NCBI RefSeq assembly: GCF_040892545.1
Contig: NZ_CP156079.1
Location: 4,375,501-4,439,500, forward strand
From: Paracidovorax avenae
GTDB lineage: Bacteria > Pseudomonadota > Gammaproteobacteria > Burkholderiales > Burkholderiaceae_C
Direction of reading: 5' to 3'
Length of the DNA stretch: 64,000 nucleotides
The notes under the pieces: generated by a model
Seen by the model: the letters and a program-made list of their open reading frames with translations, nothing else
Told to the model about the DNA's origin: nothing
Databases searched by the model: none
In this document: one piece after another, positions 56,805 to 64,000 of the stretch
How the letters are laid out: each line of letters opens with the position of its first letter
Numbering within the stretch: the stretch's first letter is position 1
Program-made: the position numbers and the translations under genes

Positions 56805-58871
56805 CTACTTCGACAGGTCGAGCGCGTACTTCGACGTGCCCTTGCCCGAGCCGTCGTCGGCCACCAGCACGGAGATGTTGGCCAGGCCTGCGGCCTGTGC
56901 CACGGACAGGGCATTGGCGCCGGAGCTGAACACCACCGGGCCGGCGGTCTTCACCTTCGTGAAGCGCCAGCTCCTGGCGCTGCCGCTGGCCGTGCGCGTC
57001 ACGGACGGATTCTTCCGGATGTAGTCGATCACCACGTCGCGGTTCGCGTCGGGCGACGCCCAGATCGTGCCGGAGCCGTCCAGCTTGTCGATGAAGCTCT
57101 TGCCGCTGGTCGCGCGGTAGTTGTTCGTGGCGATCACGAACTCCTGCGCCGGGTCGATCGCCTGGCCCTTGTAGGTCAGGTTTTTGATGCGGCTGCCGAC
57201 GGCCTGGGTGACGTCGATCTCGTACTGCACATCGGCCGTGGTGAACATGTCGAAGTTGTAGCCCGGGAAGGTGCTGATCAGCGCCTGCTCGGAGGTCCTG
57301 GCCGGGTCGATCTGGTTGAAGCGCCTGGCGGCGGCCTCCAGCCAGTTCCTGATGTCCGCGCCATTCACCTTCACCGCATACACGGTGTTCGGGTAGAGGT
57401 ACAGGTCGGCCGCGTTGAAGATCGCGAGCGGGCCCACGGCCACGTCGGTGTAGTCGGCGCCGCCCTGGAAGCCGGACTTGAAGGGGGCACTCACCGACAG
57501 CACCGGCAGGCTCTTGTACTGCGGCAGGCTGGCCTGGATGTAGGCCGACACATAGGCCTGCTGCGCCTGGTTCACGATCTGGATCGCGCCCGGATCGCCC
57601 ACGTCGGCGAACAGCGTGCTCATGCGGAAGTCCGTGCTGCCGATGGGCGTCTTCACATAGCCGACGGTGGCCTGGTGCTGCGTTTCGACCAGCGGCGCGA
57701 TGCTGCTGTCGGCATCCACGAACGTGGCCTTGCCTGCGGCGTCCTTGCCGGTCTGGATGTTGCGCAGCTCGCTCTTCGACGCGCTCTTGTCCACCGTCCA
57801 GGCCTTGCCGTCCCACTTCAGCGCGAGGCGGACCACGCCCAGGGCCTTGCCCCACGAACTGGCCATCACCGCGGGCACGCCGTTGATGGTGCCGGCCTTG
57901 TTGTCCACGCCCGCCTGGGTGAAGGCCGGCGTGGCCGCCGTGTCGGGGAACACGCTGTGCTGGTGGCCCATCACCATCGCGTCGATGCCCGACACCTTGG
58001 ACAGGTACAGGCCCGGGTTCTCCATGGTGGAGGTGTAGGCGCTGGCGTCCAGGCCGCCGTGCAGCAGCGCCACGACCACGTCGGCACCCTTGGCGCGCAA
58101 TTCCGGCACGTATCGGGTGGCGGCCTCGACGGCGCCTTCCGTGTAGACCTTGCCGTCCAGGTAGCGCTTGTCCCAGTTCATGATGCCCGGCGTGGTGAAG
58201 CCGATCACGCCGACCTTGATCGGCAGCTTCACTTCCTTGCCGTCGGCGTCGGTGGCCACCACGGTCTTCTCGATCAGCGTGTAGGGCTGGATCAGCGGCT
58301 GGCGGGTCTTGCTGCTGTACACGTTGGCGAGCACCGTGGGGTAGCCCGCGCCCGCGCACTTCACGCTGGAATCCACGCCATCGACCTGCATCCCGCCGCC
58401 CAGCACCTGGTTCAGGAACGGCAGGCCATAGTTGAATTCGTGGTTGCCCAGCGTGCCCACGTCGAAGCCCAGGGCGCCCATCGCCTTGTACATCGACAGC
58501 TGCTGGTTGCACGGAATGGTCTTCACCACGGCCTCGTAGTCCGCCAGGGCCGTGCCCTGGATGGTGTCGCCGTTGTCCACCAGCAGCGTGTTCGGGAATT
58601 CCTTGCGGGCCTGGCGCACGAGGGTGGCCGTGCGCTCGAAGCCGTACGACTTGTCTTCGGCCAGCTTGAAGTAGTCATAGCTGCGCACGTTGAAGTGCAG
58701 GTCGGTGGTTTCCAGCACGGCCAGCGTGGCGGTGGCCTGCTTGCTGCTGGTGAAGCTGCCGTCGCCGCCGCCACCACCGCAGGCGGCCAGGAACAGCGAG
58801 GGGATCGCGCACAGGGCGATCAGCGGAAACCGGGGCAGGCGCAGCGCAGCGGAAGAGGAATATGGAGACAT
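56805..58871 (-). CDS. CpdB/UshA-like 5'-nucleotidase or cyclic phosphodiesterase lipoprotein
   Basis: 688 residues. The lipobox LAAC follows a hydrophobic signal (Cys near residue 31), then a Gly-rich linker. The metallophosphatase half has ETTDLHFNV, VDNGDTIQG, GNHEFNYG and MGHQHS, and the C-terminal nucleotidase domain covers the last 280 residues. It cleaves 2',3'-cyclic or 3'-nucleotides in the periplasm, allowing phosphate or nucleoside scavenging. The start ATG at 58871 is preceded by weak Shine-Dalgarno bases. The frame stays open beyond the start only as antisense to vgrG. Confidence 0.85.
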   Translation of the reverse strand: MSPYSSSAALRLPRFPLIALCAIPSLFLAACGGGGGDGSFTSSKQATATLAVLETTDLHFNVRSYDYFKLAEDKSYGFERTATLVRQARKEFPNTLLVDNGDTIQGTALADYEAVVKTIPCNQQLSMYKAMGALGFDVGTLGNHEFNYGLPFLNQVLGGGMQVDGVDSSVKCAGAGYPTVLANVYSSKTRQPLIQPYTLIEKTVVATDADGKEVKLPIKVGVIGFTTPGIMNWDKRYLDGKVYTEGAVEAATRYVPELRAKGADVVVALLHGGLDASAYTSTMENPGLYLSKVSGIDAMVMGHQHSVFPDTAATPAFTQAGVDNKAGTINGVPAVMASSWGKALGVVRLALKWDGKAWTVDKSASKSELRNIQTGKDAAGKATFVDADSSIAPLVETQHQATVGYVKTPIGSTDFRMSTLFADVGDPGAIQIVNQAQQAYVSAYIQASLPQYKSLPVLSVSAPFKSGFQGGADYTDVAVGPLAIFNAADLYLYPNTVYAVKVNGADIRNWLEAAARRFNQIDPARTSEQALISTFPGYNFDMFTTADVQYEIDVTQAVGSRIKNLTYKGQAIDPAQEFVIATNNYRATSGKSFIDKLDGSGTIWASPDANRDVVIDYIRKNPSVTRTASGSARSWRFTKVKTAGPVVFSSGANALSVAQAAGLANISVLVADDGSGKGTSKYALDLSK

Positions 58872-59090
58872 GGAGTGGGATGGGTAACGAAAGAAAGCCG
58901 CCAGTGTTGGCCGGCCGTGTGACATCGCCATGACTCCATGCCGATGCGGCATGAACCGCCGGCAACTGCAGCCTTCCTCGGCACTACGTCGAACAATTGG
59001 ATGCAATTGGCTCGACGGTGGAATGCGTTCGCGAAGCGAACCACACCATAATTCGCGCCACAAAAATAACGGCTGGAAACAGTTGACCGC

Positions 59091-61448
59091 ATGACGCAAC
59101 GCCGCGTAACCATTCAGACACCCCTGGGAGAGGCCCTGCAGTTCCGCCAGCTGCAGGGAGAGGAAGCGCTGTCGGCGCTGTATGGATTCGAGATCGACCT
59201 GCTCTCGAAGGACAAGGGCATCGACCCGAAGGCCCTGCTCGGCCTGGGCGCCACCGTCTCCATCGAAACCGAAGGCCTGGGCCGCCGCTACCTGGACGGC
59301 ATCGTCACCCGCTTCGGCCTGCGCGGGCAGGACACCTCCGCGCAGATCGCCTACCGGCTCACCCTGCAGCCGTGGCTGTGGCTCGCCACGCGCCGCACGG
59401 ATTTCCGCATCTTCCAGGAAATGGACGTGCCGGCCATCGTCTCGCAGGTGCTCTCGCGCTACGGCCGGCCCTTCGTGCTGCGCCTCACGCGCGGCTACCG
59501 CAGCCGGCCCTACACGGTGCAGTACCACGAGAGCGACTACCAGTTCGTCTCGCGGCTGTGCGAATCCGAGGGCATCTACTGGTTCGTGGAACATGCCAGC
59601 GGCAGCCATACGGTGGTCTTCGCCGACGACGTGGTGGCATCGCACGCGCCGCTGCCGGGTGGGCACGTGATTCCCTTCTACCCGCCAGGCAAGACGGCGA
59701 TCGCCGACCGCGAGCACATCTTCGCCTGGCGCATGGGCCAGGGCGTCGCGCCCGGCCGCGCCTACCTGGACGACTACGACTTCACCAAGCCGCGCGCCGA
59801 TCTTTCCGAGATGCGCCAGTCGCCCCCGGGCCATGCGCACGACGCCTACGAGCGCTACGAATGGCCGGGCGGCTACACCGAGTACGCCGACGGAGAGACT
59901 TACACGCGGCTGCACATGGAAGAAGGAATGGCGGCCCGCGAGCGCGCCCACGCCGAACTGAACAAGCGCAGCATCGCCCCAGGCTACACCATCGTGCTGG
60001 AGAACTACCCGCGCGGCGACCAGAACCGGCAGTACCTCGTCACCCGCGTGCACTACCACCTGGAAGAGAACGTGCAGGCCACCCAGGGCACGGGCGGCGC
60101 CGGGCAGACGCAGGCCGGCTCCGTGCAGAAATTCAGCATGGAGGTGCACCCCACCTCCGTGCCCTACCGCCCCGAAGTGACCACTCCGCGCCCGCGCACC
60201 ACCGGTCCCCAGACCGCCGTGGTAGTGGGCCCGCCCGGCGAGGAAATATGGACCGACCAGTACGGCCGCGTGAAGGTGCAGTTCCACTGGGACCGCATCG
60301 GCGCGATGAACGAGAACTCCAGCTGCTGGGTGCGCGTCTCCACCAGCTGGGCCGGCCCCGGCTTCGGCGCCGTGTTCACGCCGCGCATCGGCATGGAAGT
60401 CATCGTGGACTTCCTCAATGGCGACCCGGACTACCCGATCATCCTGGGCTGCGTCTACAACGCCGCCAACATGCCGCCCTGGGGCCTGCCGGGCAATGCC
60501 ACGCAGTCGGGCATCAAGACCAAGTCCAGCAAGGGCGGTGCATTCGGCGACGGGATGAAGAACGGCGCGGGCGATGCGAATGCGATCCGCTTCGAGGACA
60601 GGAAAGGTGCGGAGCAGCTGTGGCTGCATGCGCAGAAGGACCAGCTCACCGAAGTCGAGAACGATGAGGACCACTGGGTGGGCCAGGACCGGCGCAAGAC
60701 GATCGACCGGGATGAGACGAACACCATCCACCGGGACCGGACCGAGACGGTCGATCGCAACGAGAAGATCACGGTGCACGGCTGGCGCACCGAGGAAGTG
60801 GATGGCGACGAGACCATCACCATCCACTCCAACCGCAAGGAGCGGGTGGACCACGACGAAACGATATCCATCGGAGACAACCGCAGGGAAGACGTCGGCA
60901 TCGATGAGACCGTCTCCATCGGCAAGAACCGCAGCAAAAGCATCGGCCGCAACGAGAAAGACAAGATCGGCAACAACTGGTCGATCAAGGTCGGCAAGAT
61001 GAAGACGGAGACCATCGGCATCGCCTACATGCAGAACGTGGGCGTGGGCCGCATGGAGAACGTGGGCGTGGCGTACAACATCAACGTCGGGGCCGTCATG
61101 GCCACCGTGGTCGGGAGCACGCAGACCACCATGGTCGGCAGCGACCAGTCCACGACGGTCGGAACGAAGTACACGCTGACCGTGGGAGGCGGCGGAGGCG
61201 GAGGCGGCGGCGGTGCAGCCTCAGCAGCCGGACCGAAGAACATCGTGGCGTCCTCCAAGGACTCATCCGGTTCGGGAGGCGGTGGCTCCAACATCACCAT
61301 GGACGCACAGAGCGTCTCGATCACCGTCGGCAGCAGCAGCCTCGTGCTCAAAGCGGACGGAACCATCACGCTCAACGGCAAAGACATCACCTTCGTCGGC
61401 GAGAACAAGATCCTGTCCGTCAGCCCGCAGGTCCGGGACAACGACTGA
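59091..61448 (+). CDS. vgrG: VgrG, type VI secretion spike protein
   Basis: 785 residues. The gp27-like part (residues 1-380) has the typical RYLDGIVTRFGL and QYHESDYQFVSRLCESEGIY. A gp5-like OB fold carries EEIWTDQYGRVKVQFHWDR. A C-terminal triple-stranded beta-helix region is built from repeats of the D-E-T-x-T-I-x-x-N type (about 530-690). A run of ten glycines near residue 699-708 comes before a final GxNITMDA domain of about 60 residues. It forms the puncturing tip of the T6SS tail. The tail end may load effectors. It heads a four-gene cluster. Confidence 0.93.
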   Translation: MTQRRVTIQTPLGEALQFRQLQGEEALSALYGFEIDLLSKDKGIDPKALLGLGATVSIETEGLGRRYLDGIVTRFGLRGQDTSAQIAYRLTLQPWLWLATRRTDFRIFQEMDVPAIVSQVLSRYGRPFVLRLTRGYRSRPYTVQYHESDYQFVSRLCESEGIYWFVEHASGSHTVVFADDVVASHAPLPGGHVIPFYPPGKTAIADREHIFAWRMGQGVAPGRAYLDDYDFTKPRADLSEMRQSPPGHAHDAYERYEWPGGYTEYADGETYTRLHMEEGMAARERAHAELNKRSIAPGYTIVLENYPRGDQNRQYLVTRVHYHLEENVQATQGTGGAGQTQAGSVQKFSMEVHPTSVPYRPEVTTPRPRTTGPQTAVVVGPPGEEIWTDQYGRVKVQFHWDRIGAMNENSSCWVRVSTSWAGPGFGAVFTPRIGMEVIVDFLNGDPDYPIILGCVYNAANMPPWGLPGNATQSGIKTKSSKGGAFGDGMKNGAGDANAIRFEDRKGAEQLWLHAQKDQLTEVENDEDHWVGQDRRKTIDRDETNTIHRDRTETVDRNEKITVHGWRTEEVDGDETITIHSNRKERVDHDETISIGDNRREDVGIDETVSIGKNRSKSIGRNEKDKIGNNWSIKVGKMKTETIGIAYMQNVGVGRMENVGVAYNINVGAVMATVVGSTQTTMVGSDQSTTVGTKYTLTVGGGGGGGGGGAASAAGPKNIVASSKDSSGSGGGGSNITMDAQSVSITVGSSSLVLKADGTITLNGKDITFVGENKILSVSPQVRDND

Positions 61449-61504
61449 CACCGGCTTCGTTTCAGGCGGCCATTCCTGCCGCTTCGCTTCAGATTGCATC
61501 CACC

Positions 61505-61990
61505 ATGGCCATCCCACAACGAAACACCCCTGTTGCCGCGCCCGTTCAAGGGCCCATGCGCGTCGGGAAAATCCTCCGCATCGACTCGAGCGGCGCAGCG
61601 ATCGTCGATATCGATGGTCAGGCTGTTCCCGCGGAAATTGCGACGCATCTGCCGGTGCCCGTCCCCGGGCAGCGGGTGGCCGTCATGCAGGATGGCGAAG
61701 AGCCGGCCCTGATCCTGGCCGCCTACCCGCTGCGTGACGAGGCAGCTACCTCCCACGGTGAAACCGGCGGCATCCAGGCCGCGGGAGTGGGATTCGACCC
61801 CACGACCGGCACCCTCCGCATCCATGCCCAGCGCCTGGACCTGACGGCGCTCGGATCCGTCGAAATCCGCTGCGGCGACTCCGTGCTCCGTTTCAACGCA
61901 CAGGGAAACGTCGTACTGGAAGCCCAGGCCATCACGCAGTCCTCCATCGGCCCCTACCGGATCGAAGGCGCGTCCATCGACCTGAACTGA
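61505..61990 (+). CDS. DUF6484-type T6SS-associated protein
   Basis: 161 residues, all beta-rich with no signal peptide. PMRVGKILRIDSSGAAIVDI and RCGDSVLRFNAQGNVVLEAQ are found in proteins encoded next to vgrG (DUF6484). A role as VgrG adaptor or spike accessory is inferred from position only. It begins 56 bases after vgrG. Confidence 0.7.
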   Translation: MAIPQRNTPVAAPVQGPMRVGKILRIDSSGAAIVDIDGQAVPAEIATHLPVPVPGQRVAVMQDGEEPALILAAYPLRDEAATSHGETGGIQAAGVGFDPTTGTLRIHAQRLDLTALGSVEIRCGDSVLRFNAQGNVVLEAQAITQSSIGPYRIEGASIDLN

Positions 61991-62003
61991 ACGCAACGTC
62001 CTC

Positions 62004-63356
62004 ATGCCCAGCCGTGATCAGCTCATCGCAGAGCTCCTTGAGGAAACAGTACGCGCTCGCCGCCGCCGGCTCCACATCACCGGAACGATAGATTTCCGTC
62101 TCCTGGCACTGCAGACCGTGGACCGCAAGATCGACCGCAACGTGCGGGCGCTGTCGGTATTCGGGCAGTACACCCTGGAAGCCTTGGACAAGGAGTTGTC
62201 GGCCTGCACGCCTGGCCCGGTCCTCGATGCCCTCGTCCACGTCGCCGCGGCCTGCAGCATGGAGATGCATGGCCACGCGCGAGCAGACGACATGGCGGCG
62301 CATTGGTTCAGCCGATACGGCGAGCACCATCGCACCGCTTTCAGGGATGCATGGTGGTTCCATCCCCAGTCCAGGCAAGGGGATGCTGCCCGCATCGCGC
62401 GGACCGCTGCACTGCTGGCTTCGGATTCCGAAGCCATGCAGACACTGGGCGCGGAACTGGCCGGCCGGTGCGGGATGGCAGCCAGTGTCCCGCGCATCAC
62501 CGCTCTGGCGGCAGAACTGCCCGATGGCCCCCTGCTGCGGGCCTGCGAGCTCGCGCTGTGCCGCCTGAACCATCCTCCCGCAGACTTGCCGGCGCGCATC
62601 CACCGACGCGGCACCGGGGACACGAACGCACTGCTGCACGCCCTGCGCATGGTCGCCGCCAGCGGCCGCCTGGAACTCATCCCGACGTCGGGCTACCTGC
62701 AATGCACCCGGATGCAGCACCCTGCCCTGCAGCGGCTGGCATGGTGTCTCGCAACGCTGAGCGACCCTGTACTGACCCACCGGCTGGCCCTGGAAGACGC
62801 CTCCCTGGACGATGGAATGCGCTGGCGCGTACTGGCACTGGCGGGGTTTCCCGAGGGGCTGGTCCACCTGGGCCGGAGCGTCCTCCAACAGACATCGGAA
62901 CCCACTTCCGCGCAACTGGACGCCCTGTGGATGTTCCTCGGCGAGGTGCCTGCCGAAGTGCGGGACAGGGCAGCGCCACCGGATATACGCGAGCAAGCCT
63001 TGCGCCTGTCCGTACTGCAGGCATTGCGGAACGCACACGTCGGCGTCACGAACCAGGCGAAGCACGCCGAGTGGACGCCCGAGGCGATGCTGGCGGCAGC
63101 CGACCCGGGGCAAAGCCGCCGCCTGCGCTTCGGCCGCGCACTTCGCCGGCAAGAAGACGGGGGCGCCGCGTTGGGGTCGACCGTTCTTCAGCTCGCAACA
63201 CTGATGCGGCAGGCGCTGTACATCGAGCAATCGGTGCAGTGCAGAAGTTCAGTAGGGGCCGGACTGTCCGCATATGCTCCGAGCCGGCACCAGGTGCAGG
63301 TGATCGGCCTGTCGGCCTGGATCGCAGAGGCGCAGAGTGCGGAGCCTGCTGCATGA
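62004..63356 (+). CDS. T6SS-linked TIGR02270-type protein
   Basis: 450 residues, mostly helical with repeated Leu-rich alpha units, compatible with a HEAT-like solenoid, and no signal peptide. I match it to the TIGR02270 family found beside vgrG and DUF2169 genes; its activity is unknown. The start is 13 bases after the DUF6484 stop, and the stop overlaps the DUF2169 start as ATGA, so the four genes form one translationally linked set. Confidence 0.6.
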   Translation: MPSRDQLIAELLEETVRARRRRLHITGTIDFRLLALQTVDRKIDRNVRALSVFGQYTLEALDKELSACTPGPVLDALVHVAAACSMEMHGHARADDMAAHWFSRYGEHHRTAFRDAWWFHPQSRQGDAARIARTAALLASDSEAMQTLGAELAGRCGMAASVPRITALAAELPDGPLLRACELALCRLNHPPADLPARIHRRGTGDTNALLHALRMVAASGRLELIPTSGYLQCTRMQHPALQRLAWCLATLSDPVLTHRLALEDASLDDGMRWRVLALAGFPEGLVHLGRSVLQQTSEPTSAQLDALWMFLGEVPAEVRDRAAPPDIREQALRLSVLQALRNAHVGVTNQAKHAEWTPEAMLAAADPGQSRRLRFGRALRRQEDGGAALGSTVLQLATLMRQALYIEQSVQCRSSVGAGLSAYAPSRHQVQVIGLSAWIAEAQSAEPAA

Positions 63357-64000
63357 GCCAGGTTCTGAACCTGACACCCTTTGCAGCGGCAGTCCGCCCC
63401 CACGCGAATGCCGAGGGACACCTCGGGCGCCTGCTGGTCGTGAAAGGTGTCTGGAAGCTGGACCGGCCGGACACGCTGTCCTCCGGGACGGGAAGTCTCG
63501 GCTTCCGCGATGTTCCCCTCATGACCAGGATGGCAGACCTGGCATTGGAGCCCGCCCAGCGCACGGCTCTCGGGCCCCGGCTGGAAGAAGAGATCGAATG
63601 GCTCCCGTCCGACATCGTCCCGCCCAAGCCGAGATTCGACTTCATCGTCAGCGGCTACGGGTATGCGCAAACCGGCAAGGCCGAGCACCGGTTCATTGCA
63701 GCGGTCGTGCGCAACCGGCAGGTCGCAGCGCTCACCCTGTGCGCTCCAAGGTTCTGGCGCAGAACCCTGCTGGCAGGTGGTGGCGGTGTCGCGGGAGAAC
63801 CCGTGAGCGGCGTGCATCGCGTGCCGGTCCACCCCTGCTTTTCCTTCGGGGGGGATGCGCCGGCTTCCGAGACACCCTACAACCCCCAGGGCATGGGGCA
63901 CGCCGGGGGCCGTACCGGTGAAGAGCTGCACCGCATCGCCCTGCCCTGGGTGGAACATCCGGACCATCCGGCCACCGACATCACCCGCAGCCCGCTGCCT
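63353..64000 (+). CDS. DUF2169-type T6SS accessory protein, N-terminal part (runs off window)
   Basis: The first 216 codons are present, open to the last base. LLVVKGVWKLD and the region around KPRFDFIVSGYGYA are DUF2169 features. In T6SS cargo clusters DUF2169 proteins act as effector-loading adaptors between VgrG and its cargo. The cargo gene is probably beyond the window end. Confidence 0.75.
   Translation, partial: MSQVLNLTPFAAAVRPHANAEGHLGRLLVVKGVWKLDRPDTLSSGTGSLGFRDVPLMTRMADLALEPAQRTALGPRLEEEIEWLPSDIVPPKPRFDFIVSGYGYAQTGKAEHRFIAAVVRNRQVAALTLCAPRFWRRTLLAGGGGVAGEPVSGVHRVPVHPCFSFGGDAPASETPYNPQGMGHAGGRTGEELHRIALPWVEHPDHPATDITRSPLP

Noticed and set aside
58872..60854. Upstream extension of the CpdB-like gene across vgrG on the opposite strand
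   Set aside because: The extension has no family similarity, and a lipoprotein signal begins at the inner ATG, so the open frame is only an antisense shadow.

Overview
The window is high-GC DNA from a betaproteobacterium. The gene set points to the Comamonadaceae, most like Acidovorax/Paracidovorax; this is an inference from gene content and codon use, not a database match. Supporting points are the many Bug-family periplasmic binding proteins, the acetoacetate decarboxylase/3-hydroxybutyrate dehydrogenase pair, an amiC-amiR-urtABCDE-nitrilase locus, a type VI secretion spike cluster and dense, short-spaced operons.

Layout. 1-7.5 kb: ketone-body/PHB genes (adc 3' end, bdhA), a MerR regulator with a clear operator facing a small membrane protein, then a three-gene DUF2760-Hsp70-Hsp70 operon. 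7.5-17 kb: a foreign block with visibly lower GC. It holds five tightly coupled plus-strand genes (DUF4007, large P-loop ATPase, PAPS-reductase-like, GIY-YIG nuclease-like, DGQHR-domain protein). It is bordered by a decayed IS3-type transposase on the left and a broken ClC chloride channel gene on the right. The first three genes have the order and families of sspB-sspC-sspD (DNA phosphorothioation), but the last two replace the usual SspE or SspFGH partner. This is the best candidate for an undescribed defence system here.

17-28 kb: an SGNH hydrolase, an M16 peptidase, a sterol-desaturase-like protein, an amino-acid ABC importer without its ATPase, and a GntR-controlled catabolic cluster (DUF1932 dehydrogenase, RraA-type aldolase, two Bug binding proteins, LigI-like amidohydrolase). 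The cluster resembles the lower protocatechuate 4,5-cleavage or pyrone-dicarboxylate pathway. 28-37 kb (minus strand): an amide/urea/nitrile locus reading amiC-amiR-urtABCDE-nitrilase. Intrinsic-terminator leaders precede both amiC and urtA, as expected for ANTAR antitermination. The nitrilase is a fusion of an intact and a catalytically dead domain.

37-42 kb: a porin-like protein, a PstS-like small protein and a PAS-GGDEF-GGDEF-EAL protein. 42-49 kb: housekeeping genes (tRNA-Ser(CGA), VOC protein, serS, threonine dehydratase-like, CBS protein, CNNM/CorC, ispH, SlpA-type FKBP). 49-57 kb: radC, a lipoprotein that seems to start at CTG, an AraC regulator, a cupin, an Smr protein, a PhoP/PhoQ-like two-component system and divergent PepSY proteins with a PhoP-box-like repeat between them. 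57-64 kb: a CpdB-like nucleotidase lipoprotein, then a vgrG cluster (VgrG, DUF6484, TIGR02270-type, DUF2169) that runs off the window end.
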